Below, piece by piece: positions 1 through 8,163 of a DNA stretch of 39,836 nucleotides. Under the pieces are notes generated by a model, which was given only the letters and a program-made list of their open reading frames with translations, ran no database searches and was not told where the DNA came from. Source of the stretch: Bacteroidota bacterium (lineage in GTDB: Bacteria; Bacteroidota; Bacteroidia; Bacteroidales; GCA-2748055); NCBI GenBank assembly GCA_020047715.1, contig JAIFNN010000121.1, forward strand, positions 1 to 39,836, given 5' to 3'. The position numbers and the translations under genes were made by a program. Position 1 is the stretch's first letter, and every line of letters begins with the position of its first letter.

Positions 1-2
1 GA

Positions 3-611
3 ACGGGTGAAATCGTTAAAAGGCTGCAACTCGAATTTCCTGACCAGCTCCATATATATGAGAGGGCAGGAAAACTCGGCTTAGGTACCGCTTATATAGA
101 GGGATTTAAATGGGCACTCGCAAGACCCTACCAATACATCTTCGAAATGGACGCTGATTTCTCACATAATCCCGAAGATCTTATTAACATCCGTAACGCT
201 TGTGTTAAGGGAGGAGCAGATATGGCCATCGGCTCACGCTATATCTCGGGGGTAAATGTTGTAAACTGGCCCATGGGGCGTGTCCTGATATCATACTTTG
301 CATCGGTTTATGTGCGGTTTATCAGCAGGATGGCCGTTCGGGATGCAACCGCGGGCTTTGTTTGCTATTCCCGCAAGGTCCTTGAAACCATTAACCTTGA
401 CAAAATTCGATTTAAAGGTTATGCTTTCCAGATTGAAATGAAGTTTACCACCTGGAAATATGGCTTCCACATCGTTGAAGTGCCTATTATCTTCACCGAC
501 CGAAAGGAAGGTTCATCCAAAATGAATGGGGGAATTGTTTATGAAGCCATGTGGGGTGTGGTAAAAATGAAGCTTACCAGCTTTTTCAGATCTTATAAAA
601 GACCCGACTGA
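3..611 (+). CDS. Polyprenol-phosphate mannose synthase-like GT2 glycosyltransferase (5' partial)
   Basis: This is the C-terminal 202 codons of a family-2 glycosyltransferase. The reading frame is open from the window edge, so the true start lies outside. The visible part contains LGLGTAYIEGFKWAL, then the metal-binding EMDADFSHNP (the DxD-type motif), then GSRYISG and a conserved DATAGFVCY stretch. All are hallmarks of dolichol/polyprenol-phosphate mannose synthases (DPM1 type), which move a sugar from a nucleotide donor onto a polyprenyl phosphate at the inner face of the membrane. There is no C-terminal membrane domain, so it resembles the short soluble form of about 240 residues. Only 2 nt separate it from pyrC, which suggests cotranscription. 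GT-C enzymes that use polyprenol-phosphate sugars are encoded nearby at 1969-3483 and 21395-23020. The exact sugar cannot be read from the sequence. Confidence 0.9.
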   Translation, partial: TGEIVKRLQLEFPDQLHIYERAGKLGLGTAYIEGFKWALARPYQYIFEMDADFSHNPEDLINIRNACVKGGADMAIGSRYISGVNVVNWPMGRVLISYFASVYVRFISRMAVRDATAGFVCYSRKVLETINLDKIRFKGYAFQIEMKFTTWKYGFHIVEVPIIFTDRKEGSSKMNGGIVYEAMWGVVKMKLTSFFRSYKRPD

Positions 612-613
612 AC

Positions 614-1951
614 ATGTCAAAAATTCTGATCAACCATGTAATGATCGTCAATGAAGGCCGTTCCTTTATAGGAAATGTGTTGATTGACGGCGATTTTATC
701 TCCAGAGTTTCAGAATCCGAAATCCCTGCAGATAAAGATACCCTAATAATTCACGGAGAACACAAATATCTCCTGCCGGGCGTTATCGACGATCAGGTCC
801 ATTTCCGGGAACCCGGCTTGACCCATAAAGGTGAAATCGCTACCGAATCGGCTGCAGCAGTTGCCGGAGGGGTTACTTCATACCTCGAAATGCCAAATAC
901 CCATCCGCAAACTATCACAATCCCTTCCCTAACTGAAAAATTCGAATTAGCAGCTTCCCGCTCACATGCCAATTACTCCTTCTACTTGGGGGCCACAAAC
1001 GACAATATCAGCGAAATACGTAAAGTGGACCCTGCCACCACCTGCGGAGTTAAGATTTTTATGGGCGCTTCTACCGGAAACATGCTTGTTGACAACCGTT
1101 CCAGCCTGGAAAAAATATTTGCCGAATCTCCGGTGCTAATTGCAACCCATTGCGAGGACGAGACTATCATCCGGAACAATATTACCATGTGTAAGCAAAA
1201 ATACGGCGAGGATATCCCTATGATGTGCCACCCACTTATTCGCAGCGAAGAGGCTTGCTATGTTTCATCCTCCCTCGCAGTGGAGCTCGCACACAAATAC
1301 AATTCTAAACTGCATGTGCTCCATATCTCAACCGCACGTGAGTTATCACTTTTTGAAAAGGGCCCGGTCACAGGTAAGAACATAACCGCTGAGGGCTGCA
1401 TTCATCACCTTTGGTTTAACGACACCTATTATGAAAGCAGGGATACCTTGATCAAATGGAATCCTGCTATTAAAACGGAAAGAGACCGACTTGCGCTTAT
1501 TGACGCAGTAATCGAAGATAAAATCGACGTGATTGCCACCGATCACGCGCCTCATACCCTTATTGAAAAGGCAAACCGATATTTCCAGGCTCCTTCAGGT
1601 GGACCCATGGTACAGCACAGCCTGCTGGCCATGCTTGAGTTCGTTAAACGCGGAGTCTTTACAATCGAAAAGGTCGTTCATAAAATGTGTCATGCTCCGG
1701 CCGACCTGTTCAAGATCGACCGCCGAGGATACATCCGCGAAGGTTACTATGCCGATCTGGTGTTGGTGAACCCTGAAAAGTCATTCGAGGTTTCCATTTC
1801 CAACCTCTTATATAAGTGTCATTGGTCTCCCCTGGAAGGTGAAATCCTGCACCATAAAATCGAAACCACATTTGTAAATGGAAAAATAGTATACCAGCAT
1901 GGGGAAGTGGTGAAGGAATTACATTCTATGCCACTGAGATTTCTGAGGTAG
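614..1951 (+). CDS. pyrC: Dihydroorotase
   Basis: Dihydroorotase (445 aa) cyclises carbamoyl-aspartate to dihydroorotate in de novo pyrimidine synthesis, in the cytoplasm. Sequence support: the metal-binding DDQVHFREPG near residue 58, the EMPNT segment, the stretch GVKIFMGAST that supplies the lysine normally carbamylated in this amidohydrolase family, metal-ligand histidines in THCED and HISTA, and the late catalytic ATDHAPH near residue 310. Length and motifs fit the long DHOase class typical of Bacteroidota. The ATG at 614 follows the stop of the upstream glycosyltransferase by 2 nt, so the two probably share a transcript. The next gene is convergent and starts only 17 nt after the stop, with no obvious terminator hairpin between them. 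Confidence 0.95.
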   Translation: MSKILINHVMIVNEGRSFIGNVLIDGDFISRVSESEIPADKDTLIIHGEHKYLLPGVIDDQVHFREPGLTHKGEIATESAAAVAGGVTSYLEMPNTHPQTITIPSLTEKFELAASRSHANYSFYLGATNDNISEIRKVDPATTCGVKIFMGASTGNMLVDNRSSLEKIFAESPVLIATHCEDETIIRNNITMCKQKYGEDIPMMCHPLIRSEEACYVSSSLAVELAHKYNSKLHVLHISTARELSLFEKGPVTGKNITAEGCIHHLWFNDTYYESRDTLIKWNPAIKTERDRLALIDAVIEDKIDVIATDHAPHTLIEKANRYFQAPSGGPMVQHSLLAMLEFVKRGVFTIEKVVHKMCHAPADLFKIDRRGYIREGYYADLVLVNPEKSFEVSISNLLYKCHWSPLEGEILHHKIETTFVNGKIVYQHGEVVKELHSMPLRFLR

Positions 1952-1968
1952 ATTCAGGTTTATCCCAT

Positions 1969-3483
1969 CTATTCCTGAACGTCCCTGCTATACAATTCAA
2001 ACTTTGTGTTTTTCCATAGGAGATGAACACTAATATGATTTTCTGCCAGGTACTTCTGAAGAGAAGGATTCGGAAGATCTGTGCATAACAAAAAGTAGTT
2101 TATATCTTCCTCAGCTAATTTTTGGGTCAGACTACTAATATCCTGGGCATAATGATTAGCCAGGCTACTTCTTCCTGCATATAGCGACAACACTCTGGGT
2201 TTATTGAATGCGATTTTTGCGTCAGTTGGCGTGATTTCAGCTATAGTTTTAAATGCTTCCAAAGCTTCGGGCTCTTGCGGTCCCAACAATAACCGATTCT
2301 TTTCAATGATGATCTTCTGAATACCCGGTTCATATTGGAGAATACTGATTAAGCCTAGAGCAATGGCAAATACAGCTGGTTTTATCCGTGATTCAGGTTT
2401 TATCGACTTTAAACCCAAGATTATATAATACAAACTAACAGGTATCATCGGGAATAGCAACCTTATTCCCTGGGTCAAATTCGGAAACAAAAAAATGATC
2501 AGGAAATACATGCATGTCAAAATCTCAATAAATCCGAAGCTCTTTATACAACTGAATAAAAAACCCACTATGAAAAAACTTAATGCAAATGACTTTATTA
2601 TTAAAGGGATCGCGCTATAAATACCAACTTCCGGTTGGAAAAATCTTTGGAAGTTCTGAATGTAATAATCGGCGTTTCGGAGCATGGTTAGTTTGATTTC
2701 ATAAAACGATACCGAGGATGAGTAAAAAGAAAATGCATCCGTTTCGATTGGGAAAATCAATTTTGTAAATACCAGATAAACTATTCCTGTAGTACAAAGT
2801 GAATAAACACCCAGTTTCCAATTTAAGTGCCATTCCCCATCAGTAAACCTATTTCTTCCAGCAAGTAAAGCCTGATCAAAAAGAATTGCAAGGGGTACTA
2901 TAAAGCCAGCGCTTCGGATCATAATCAGCCATGCTATTAGAAGACCCAATAAAATAGGGAATAGCACGGAATTAGATCTCAGGCGAATCCTAGTATAAAA
3001 TATAATACAGAGCATTAAGAACAGAGTGAAAGGAATATCAGAAAGGATTTCCATCTTGAATCTTAGCGTCCATGGATTATATACCAAAATCAGAACACCA
3101 ATAACAGCAACCAGATTACCAAAAGAGTTTCTTAAAAAGTAAAAGGACACTATTCCCAAAAGAAATAGTAGAGTTGTCATGAAATAGGAGAATGCGAGAA
3201 TACTGTTTCCTGCGGTAATATAAACAGGAACCAACATAAGTGGAAAACCATTTGGATAACAATTTGGCGCAAAAGGATACTGATCGTTAAAAATATATCC
3301 GGTCTGAGAGGGTGATATTCCCTTGGAAATATTAATTGCCTGATGGATATACTGGGCAAAATCTCCACCCCAGTCGTGACAATCCTTCATATTTAGAAAA
3401 AACATTGGCGTCAATAAAAGCAAGAGGAGCACGATTCCCCATTCTTTTTTGAGAATTAGTTTAACAGGCATATTAGAAAACAT
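1969..3483 (-). CDS. GT-C superfamily (GT39/ArnT-like) membrane glycosyltransferase
   Basis: A 504-residue multi-pass inner-membrane protein with about ten hydrophobic segments and a hydrophilic C-terminal tail of about 110 residues. After the first membrane segment, the first extracytoplasmic loop carries an acidic motif (HDWGGDFAQYI, about residues 36-46). This is the usual position of the catalytic aspartate in GT-C enzymes that use polyprenol-phosphate-linked sugars. Further features are YPNGFPL and the ILSDIPF segment (about 146-152) typical of this superfamily. The acceptor is unknown. A perfect -7 box lies about 10 nt before the start, so it has its own promoter, divergent from the aspartokinase. 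The gene looks more A+T-rich than pyrC. A second ATG at codon 5 is an alternative start. Family-level call only. Confidence 0.75.
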   Translation of the reverse strand: MFSNMPVKLILKKEWGIVLLLLLLTPMFFLNMKDCHDWGGDFAQYIHQAINISKGISPSQTGYIFNDQYPFAPNCYPNGFPLMLVPVYITAGNSILAFSYFMTTLLFLLGIVSFYFLRNSFGNLVAVIGVLILVYNPWTLRFKMEILSDIPFTLFLMLCIIFYTRIRLRSNSVLFPILLGLLIAWLIMIRSAGFIVPLAILFDQALLAGRNRFTDGEWHLNWKLGVYSLCTTGIVYLVFTKLIFPIETDAFSFYSSSVSFYEIKLTMLRNADYYIQNFQRFFQPEVGIYSAIPLIIKSFALSFFIVGFLFSCIKSFGFIEILTCMYFLIIFLFPNLTQGIRLLFPMIPVSLYYIILGLKSIKPESRIKPAVFAIALGLISILQYEPGIQKIIIEKNRLLLGPQEPEALEAFKTIAEITPTDAKIAFNKPRVLSLYAGRSSLANHYAQDISSLTQKLAEEDINYFLLCTDLPNPSLQKYLAENHISVHLLWKNTKFELYSRDVQE

Positions 3484-3498
3484 TTAGCAATACTATTT

Positions 3499-3506
3499 CA
3501 AAGCTA
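3499..3506 (-). promoter_or_regulatory. Bacteroidota -7 promoter box for the GT-C gene
   Basis: Read on the minus strand the bases are TAGCTTTG, a perfect match to the Bacteroidota -7 consensus TAnnTTTG, ending 16 nt before the ATG at 3483. The predicted leader is only about 10 nt. No clear TTTG -33 element is seen upstream of it. Confidence 0.55.
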
Positions 3507-3638
3507 AGAAAATATTTGAATTCTACCGAGTGATGTCAGTTTCCCGACTTGAAAACTATTTATTCCGGGCCATTGTTTCCTTTTGAAAGTTTTTTTACCC
3601 AAATTCCAAAAAACTGAAAGCAATTTAATATTTCTGCT

Positions 3639-3646
3639 TACTTTTG
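3639..3646 (+). promoter_or_regulatory. Bacteroidota -7 promoter box for the Ask_Ect-type aspartokinase
   Basis: TACTTTTG matches TAnnTTTG exactly and lies 26 nt before the ATG at 3673. It decides the start: the in-frame ATG at 3583 lies upstream of this box and would not be on the transcript, whereas 3673 leaves a leader of about 20 nt and a protein beginning with the conserved VEKIGGTS. Confidence 0.55.
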
Positions 3647-3672
3647 TCCCCCGAAAACAACAAAATCCAAGC

Positions 3673-5058
3673 ATGTTAACAGTAGAGAAAATCGGCGGCA
3701 CGTCGATGTCAAGATTCGAGGAGGTTCTGAGGAATATTGTAATCGGACAAAGAAAGAAAGGGGATTATTACAATCGTATTCTTGTGGTATCCGCATATAA
3801 CAATGTAACCAACTGGCTGCTTGAGCATAAGAAAAGCGGTACTCCCGGCATATATGCGAAGTTCGAGAAACGGGAGGACTATATTGAAGCTCTGGATGAT
3901 TTGTTGCTAAAGCTCGTCGCTATTAACACTGAACTGGCACCCATCGGACTGAATCTTAAACAGGCGGATGATTTTATCACTGAGCGTATCTGCCAGGCCA
4001 AGAACTACCTTAAAAGTCTTGCCGCTGTGTTGGCCACGGGTTATGTCAACAAAACCAACATCCTGCTGGCTGCTCGCGAAATTCTCTCTAGTATTGGAGA
4101 GGCGCATTCGGCTTTTAACTCAGTTAACATACTTGAAAACAATGGCGTAAAAAGCCTCTTTATCGATCTCTGCGGATTCAATGATCCAGAGTTTCTCACC
4201 ATAGATGAGCGCATTCAGCTAGCCTTCAACGGAATCGATTTCTCAAAGGTTTTACCTGTTGCAACCGGATACACAAAGGGAACTGAAGGGATTATGAGGG
4301 AGTTCGACAGGGGGTACTCGGAAGTGACTTTCAGTAAAATAGCTGTGGCTGTAAAAGCGGATGAAGCCGTTATCCATAAAGAATTCCATCTTTCGTCGGC
4401 CGATCCCAATATCGTGGGCGTTGATAAATCGGTTCCTGTTGGTCATACCAATTATAATGTAGCTGATCAGCTCGCTGATGTTGGCATGGAAGCCATTCAC
4501 CCAAAAGCTTCCAAACCGCTTGAAGTTGCAGGAATCAATATCCGTCTAAAAAACACATTTGAACCGGAACATCCGGGAACCCTTATCTCAAAAAATTTTA
4601 TTTCGGAAGATGGGAAAGTGCAAATCATCACAGGAACCGACAAGGTGGTTGCAGTAGAGGTTCATGATCCGCTGATGGTTGGGCAGGTTGGTTTTGACTT
4701 AGGAATCATGCAGATATACCAAAGCTATAAAGTAAGTTACATCCTTAAAGCAACCAATGCTAACAGCATCACACAGGTGATATGGGAAAAAGACCTTAAA
4801 GATGAACTCCTGAATGAGTTAAAAAGCAAATATACAAAAATCACGGTTCTCCCCTGTTCTATTGTTTGCGGCCTCGGAACCTCAATCAGCAAACCAGGGG
4901 TAATCGCCAAAGCAACAGCTGCTCTTGCAGAGAGAAATATAAATATTGCGGCTATGTCTCAATCCCTCAGCCAGATCAACATTCAATTTGTGATTAACAG
5001 AGAGAATTACAAAGAGGCTATTATTGCGCTGAATGATGCGCTTTGCTTTAAAGTTTAA
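3673..5058 (+). CDS. Aspartokinase of the Ask_Ect type
   Basis: Aspartate kinase (461 aa) phosphorylates aspartate to aspartyl-phosphate, the first step towards lysine/diaminopimelate, threonine and methionine. The start at 3673 gives MLTVEKIGGTSMSRFEEV, the canonical N-terminus. The frame is open back to 3583, but those 30 residues are not family-like and precede the promoter box. From memory of the family, the opening LTVEKIGGTSMSRFEE, VVSAY, LLEHKK, GEAHSAFNSV, VATGYT, FDRGYSE, IHKEFHLSSADPN and GMEAIHPKA are diagnostic of Ask_Ect, the specialised aspartokinase usually clustered with ectoine genes. An ACT regulatory region occupies about the last 120 residues. No ectABC genes are in this window. 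An ordinary LysC-type aspartokinase follows at 8534-9805, so this copy may serve another role or be regulated differently. Confidence 0.88.
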   Translation: MLTVEKIGGTSMSRFEEVLRNIVIGQRKKGDYYNRILVVSAYNNVTNWLLEHKKSGTPGIYAKFEKREDYIEALDDLLLKLVAINTELAPIGLNLKQADDFITERICQAKNYLKSLAAVLATGYVNKTNILLAAREILSSIGEAHSAFNSVNILENNGVKSLFIDLCGFNDPEFLTIDERIQLAFNGIDFSKVLPVATGYTKGTEGIMREFDRGYSEVTFSKIAVAVKADEAVIHKEFHLSSADPNIVGVDKSVPVGHTNYNVADQLADVGMEAIHPKASKPLEVAGINIRLKNTFEPEHPGTLISKNFISEDGKVQIITGTDKVVAVEVHDPLMVGQVGFDLGIMQIYQSYKVSYILKATNANSITQVIWEKDLKDELLNELKSKYTKITVLPCSIVCGLGTSISKPGVIAKATAALAERNINIAAMSQSLSQINIQFVINRENYKEAIIALNDALCFKV

Positions 5059-5125
5059 AGCTTCAATCGCTCTGCCCTAAGGCTAATTGGTATACTTACC
5101 AAATTAAGTTTATACTTGAGCATAC

Positions 5126-5144
5126 TATTCTGGTGAACAGAATA
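5126..5144. repeat. Short stem-loop in the gap after the aspartokinase
   Basis: TATTCTG and CAGAATA form a perfect 7-bp stem with a 5-nt loop, 68 nt after the aspartokinase stop. No U-run follows on the plus strand, so it is at best a weak terminator or RNA-processing hairpin. Confidence 0.3.
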
Positions 5145-5219
5145 ATCTAAAGCGAAGATATTGCAAAGGATGCAGCATCTGTAAGTCAAAAGAATACAGC
5201 AATATTTAAACAATAATTA

Positions 5220-5237
5220 CAATAATAGTCATTATTG
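5220..5237 (-). terminator. Possible A/T-rich terminator of the hybrid kinase
   Basis: CAATAAT and ATTATTG form a perfect 7-bp stem with a 4-nt loop, 12 nt beyond the stop of the minus-strand kinase. On the minus strand it is followed by a T-rich stretch. The stem lacks G+C, so strength is doubtful. It sits between convergent genes and could act for both strands. Confidence 0.35.
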
Positions 5238-5248
5238 GCAAAGGCATA

Positions 5249-7876
5249 TTACCGAGCTAATTGAACCAATGTATCATTACTTACTAAGAATTGTGACATT
5301 TTTGAATATAACAAACCAATATTAATGGGTTTCGAAAGATAATCATCACATCCTGCTTTCAAAGATCTTTCCCGCTCACCCGAAAGAGCATAAGCCGTCT
5401 GCGCTATAATAGGCAACTCAGGTCTGAACTTTTTTATTCTGCTGGTTGCCTCATAACCATTTAGGACCGGCATTTGCACATCCATTAAAACCATCTCTAT
5501 CTCCTGATGCCTTTCAACAATTGAAATTGCTTCCTCTCCATTATGTGCCCGAATAACAACAACTCCTGAATTTTTAAGGCTCTCCACTAATAATGCAAAG
5601 TTGGAGTTATTATCCTCAGCAATTAGTATAGTTTTTCCATCCCAGTTTATTTGTCGATTACTATCAAATAATATTGATTGCTGGTCTTCAATTATTCTGT
5701 TTGCCCGCTCAAAAGGCAATTCAACAAAAAAAGACGCTCCTCTGCTAAGTTCAGACTCAACCATTATTTTACCACCCATAAGCTGAACCAAATTTTTCGT
5801 TATTGCGAGTCCCAAGCCTGTGCCTCCTTGATTGCGTTTTAGGGACCCGTCGACCTGCCTGAACCGCTCAAAAATTATCTTCTGATCTTTCTTAGCGATT
5901 CCGATTCCTGTATCTTTAACAAAGAACTCGGCCTTCGATTCGGAAATAATTTCATAGCCAAACTCAATTGCGCCATTTTCGGTGAATTTCAATGCATTGG
6001 ATAATAGATTAGTGAGTATTTGTGACAACCTGTGTGGATCTGTTATTATTGTAAGTGTCTCCTCTGGAAAGCCTTTAATCAAAGATAACTCAACTTTGCT
6101 TTTTCCCCTGTCTTTGATAATTTCCCTGAACTTGAAATTCAGATCATCAAGCATTTTATTAAGCATGCATTCCTGCTTCCTGATAGTTAATTCGCCCGCT
6201 TCGATTTTCGCAAAATCAATAATATCATCAATTATATGAAGAAGCATATCGCCACTCTGGCTAATGTATCGTATGTAATCATTCTGGGTTTTATCCATTT
6301 GACCGTTTCGGGCAAGCAAGCTAGTAAATCCGATAATAGAGTTCATCGGAGTCCTGATTTCATGTGACATATTGGCAAGAAAAGCGGACTTGAGCCGATC
6401 CGACTCTTCCGCTTTCTTTTTTTCCCTTTCGAGAGCTTCAATATATTTTTTTCTTTCAGTATTATCAATTATTATTCCTGTATACCCTTCAACTCTATTA
6501 TTAACCATCTTTGAATTTGAATAAACCATGGCAGGAAATGTCGAAGTATCTTTTCTTACTCCAATAGATTCTTTAAAATTAAACTCTTTGCCTTCAACAA
6601 CAGGATTCATATTGTCCGACTTAATAACCTCAATTAGGTTAAGTCCATCTTGAACATCTTTATATGAATATCCAAAAGTTTCAACCCAGGTTTTATTCAC
6701 ATAATTAAAATTCCCTACTTCATTCGTTTCAAATATGCATTGAGGTAACATATCTGCCAGTTGCCGGTACTTTAATTCATTAAGTCGCAGCGCTTTCTCA
6801 GCTTCATCTCTTTGTCGGTCTCTCAGATTTAAACGTTCAATCATCTTATGGAATTCACTGTATAATACTTCAATTTCGTAATGGGGTTTTCCAAACTCAG
6901 GGATTTCCTTTTTTTTGAAATCAGACTTTATAAGCATCTGAATATGGTCAGTAAGTGCTGATAGGGGGGCTGTTATTCGTCTTGAAATTATAATACTTAC
7001 AATTATACTTAGAACAAAAATAATCACAAAATAAGCAATATAATAGACCTCCATTTTCTGAAAAGCATGCTGAGCTGAATTATTGGCATTGCTGACAATT
7101 TCATTCAAAGATGCAAGTATTTTTTCTTCTTTTTGATTAAGTTGCTGCTTTAAACCTGACGAGGTTCTTACTCCAATTTTCTCATCAAGAATGACCATTT
7201 TATTAAAACACAGAACATAATTTTCTAATAAGGAGAGAATTGTGTCTTTCTTTTGAAATGATATATTTGGATTAGATGAGACTTCATCTTCTGTTCTATT
7301 TGCCAACTTTCGAAGCTCAGAGATATATTGCTTTTCATTTCGGATAATATAATCCTTTTCGTGCCTCCTCAAACTCAATATAAGGGTTTGTTCCACTTCA
7401 GGATAGTTTTCAAGTAAATGAGCGTAATGTCGCATTTCACCTATAACGCCATCATCCTTGAAACCGCGCTCAAGTAACAAATCCAACAGCTGTGACAAGA
7501 TAAGATCGTATTCAGCCATTCCTACAATAAGATATTGGAATTCAGAGGATAATTGTTCGGAATTGCCTGACTTTTTCTTTTCAAACTGACTAATTTCTGA
7601 TTTAAGCAAAGCGGACTTTTTCTGATGCATTTCAAGATTTAAACAACTTTTTGTCTGGAAAAACTGATTATTGATTGCGTCAGTGCTGAAAAATAAATCA
7701 ATTGTTCGAAAGTCTTCTAAAAATTTCATTTGCAAAACGCCTATTTCTGTAACACCGCTGCTCACTCTTTCCCGATTTCTGAAATAGGAAGTGTTTAGTA
7801 AAATCACAACAACAACAGACAAGCAAGAAAAAAGAATAAACATTAAAAGAAGGCGGGTTTTCAGGGTCTGAGTCAT
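5249..7876 (-). CDS. Hybrid sensor histidine kinase with PAS and C-terminal receiver domain
   Basis: An 875-residue membrane-anchored hybrid kinase. Order of parts: a transmembrane helix at about 9-28; an extracytoplasmic helical sensor region of about 240 residues; a second membrane helix at about 277-298; HAMP to about 350; PAS at about 365-480; HisKA with the phosphoacceptor in MSHEIRTPMNS (His505); an HATPase domain with NLLSNALKF, DTGIGI and GTGLGLAI; and a receiver domain with LMDVQMP (Asp799) and the SKP lysine motif near the end. It has no DNA-binding output domain, and no response regulator or Hpt gene lies beside it. It is therefore an orphan kinase whose receiver may act as a phosphate sink or relay to a distant partner. 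The stimulus is unknown. A pair of palindromic boxes lies about 100 nt upstream. Confidence 0.93.
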   Translation of the reverse strand: MTQTLKTRLLLMFILFSCLSVVVVILLNTSYFRNRERVSSGVTEIGVLQMKFLEDFRTIDLFFSTDAINNQFFQTKSCLNLEMHQKKSALLKSEISQFEKKKSGNSEQLSSEFQYLIVGMAEYDLILSQLLDLLLERGFKDDGVIGEMRHYAHLLENYPEVEQTLILSLRRHEKDYIIRNEKQYISELRKLANRTEDEVSSNPNISFQKKDTILSLLENYVLCFNKMVILDEKIGVRTSSGLKQQLNQKEEKILASLNEIVSNANNSAQHAFQKMEVYYIAYFVIIFVLSIIVSIIISRRITAPLSALTDHIQMLIKSDFKKKEIPEFGKPHYEIEVLYSEFHKMIERLNLRDRQRDEAEKALRLNELKYRQLADMLPQCIFETNEVGNFNYVNKTWVETFGYSYKDVQDGLNLIEVIKSDNMNPVVEGKEFNFKESIGVRKDTSTFPAMVYSNSKMVNNRVEGYTGIIIDNTERKKYIEALEREKKKAEESDRLKSAFLANMSHEIRTPMNSIIGFTSLLARNGQMDKTQNDYIRYISQSGDMLLHIIDDIIDFAKIEAGELTIRKQECMLNKMLDDLNFKFREIIKDRGKSKVELSLIKGFPEETLTIITDPHRLSQILTNLLSNALKFTENGAIEFGYEIISESKAEFFVKDTGIGIAKKDQKIIFERFRQVDGSLKRNQGGTGLGLAITKNLVQLMGGKIMVESELSRGASFFVELPFERANRIIEDQQSILFDSNRQINWDGKTILIAEDNNSNFALLVESLKNSGVVVIRAHNGEEAISIVERHQEIEMVLMDVQMPVLNGYEATSRIKKFRPELPIIAQTAYALSGERERSLKAGCDDYLSKPINIGLLYSKMSQFLVSNDTLVQLAR

Positions 7877-7894
7877 CTTGAAAAGTAATTTTTG

Positions 7895-7902
7895 TAAAGA
7901 TA
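7895..7902 (-). promoter_or_regulatory. Possible -7 box for the hybrid kinase
   Basis: On the minus strand the bases are TATCTTTA, one mismatch from TAnnTTTG, ending 18 nt before the kinase ATG. The short leader matches other promoters in this window. No convincing -33 TTTG is seen. Confidence 0.35.
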
Positions 7903-7976
7903 GTTTTCAAGCACTATGTTAAGATTTACTAATGGTTAAATAAAAATGAAATTATTGTACCACAGGTATTAAGAAT

Positions 7977-8013
7977 AAGTATTTTTACTTGGATGGCATA
8001 CGTATTTTTACTC
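7977..8013. promoter_or_regulatory. Pair of palindromic boxes upstream of the hybrid kinase (candidate operator)
   Basis: AAGTATTTTTACTT (7977-7990) is a perfect palindrome of 5-nt arms (AAGTA/TACTT) around TTTT. A second copy, ACGTATTTTTACTC (8000-8013), shares the 11-base core GTATTTTTACT. The spacing is 23 bp, about two helical turns, so two dimers could bind the same face. The pair lies 101-137 nt upstream of the kinase start. Its regulator is unknown. The nearest confident gene on the other side is lysC, which points the same way and ends 520 nt away. Confidence 0.45.
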
Positions 8014-8163
8014 AAAATTCTTGATAAAGTGGGCATAATGGAATTATGAATGCAGCGTTTCTATTTCCGAACCGAAAAAGACCTTAATCGGAAATTAGAA
8101 GACGTTGATCTCTTGAACTACTTACTAATCGATTGGAAATTGGACTTTGAAGCATTAACAAAC

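Noticed and set aside
3583-3672. N-terminal extension of 30 residues for the Ask_Ect-type aspartokinase
   Set aside because: The residues are not family-like, and the -7 promoter box at 3639-3646 lies inside this stretch, so it would not be transcribed in full.
7977-8013. CRISPR-like or tandem array
   Set aside because: Only two copies, with a palindromic core and a 9-nt spacer; this looks like an operator pair.
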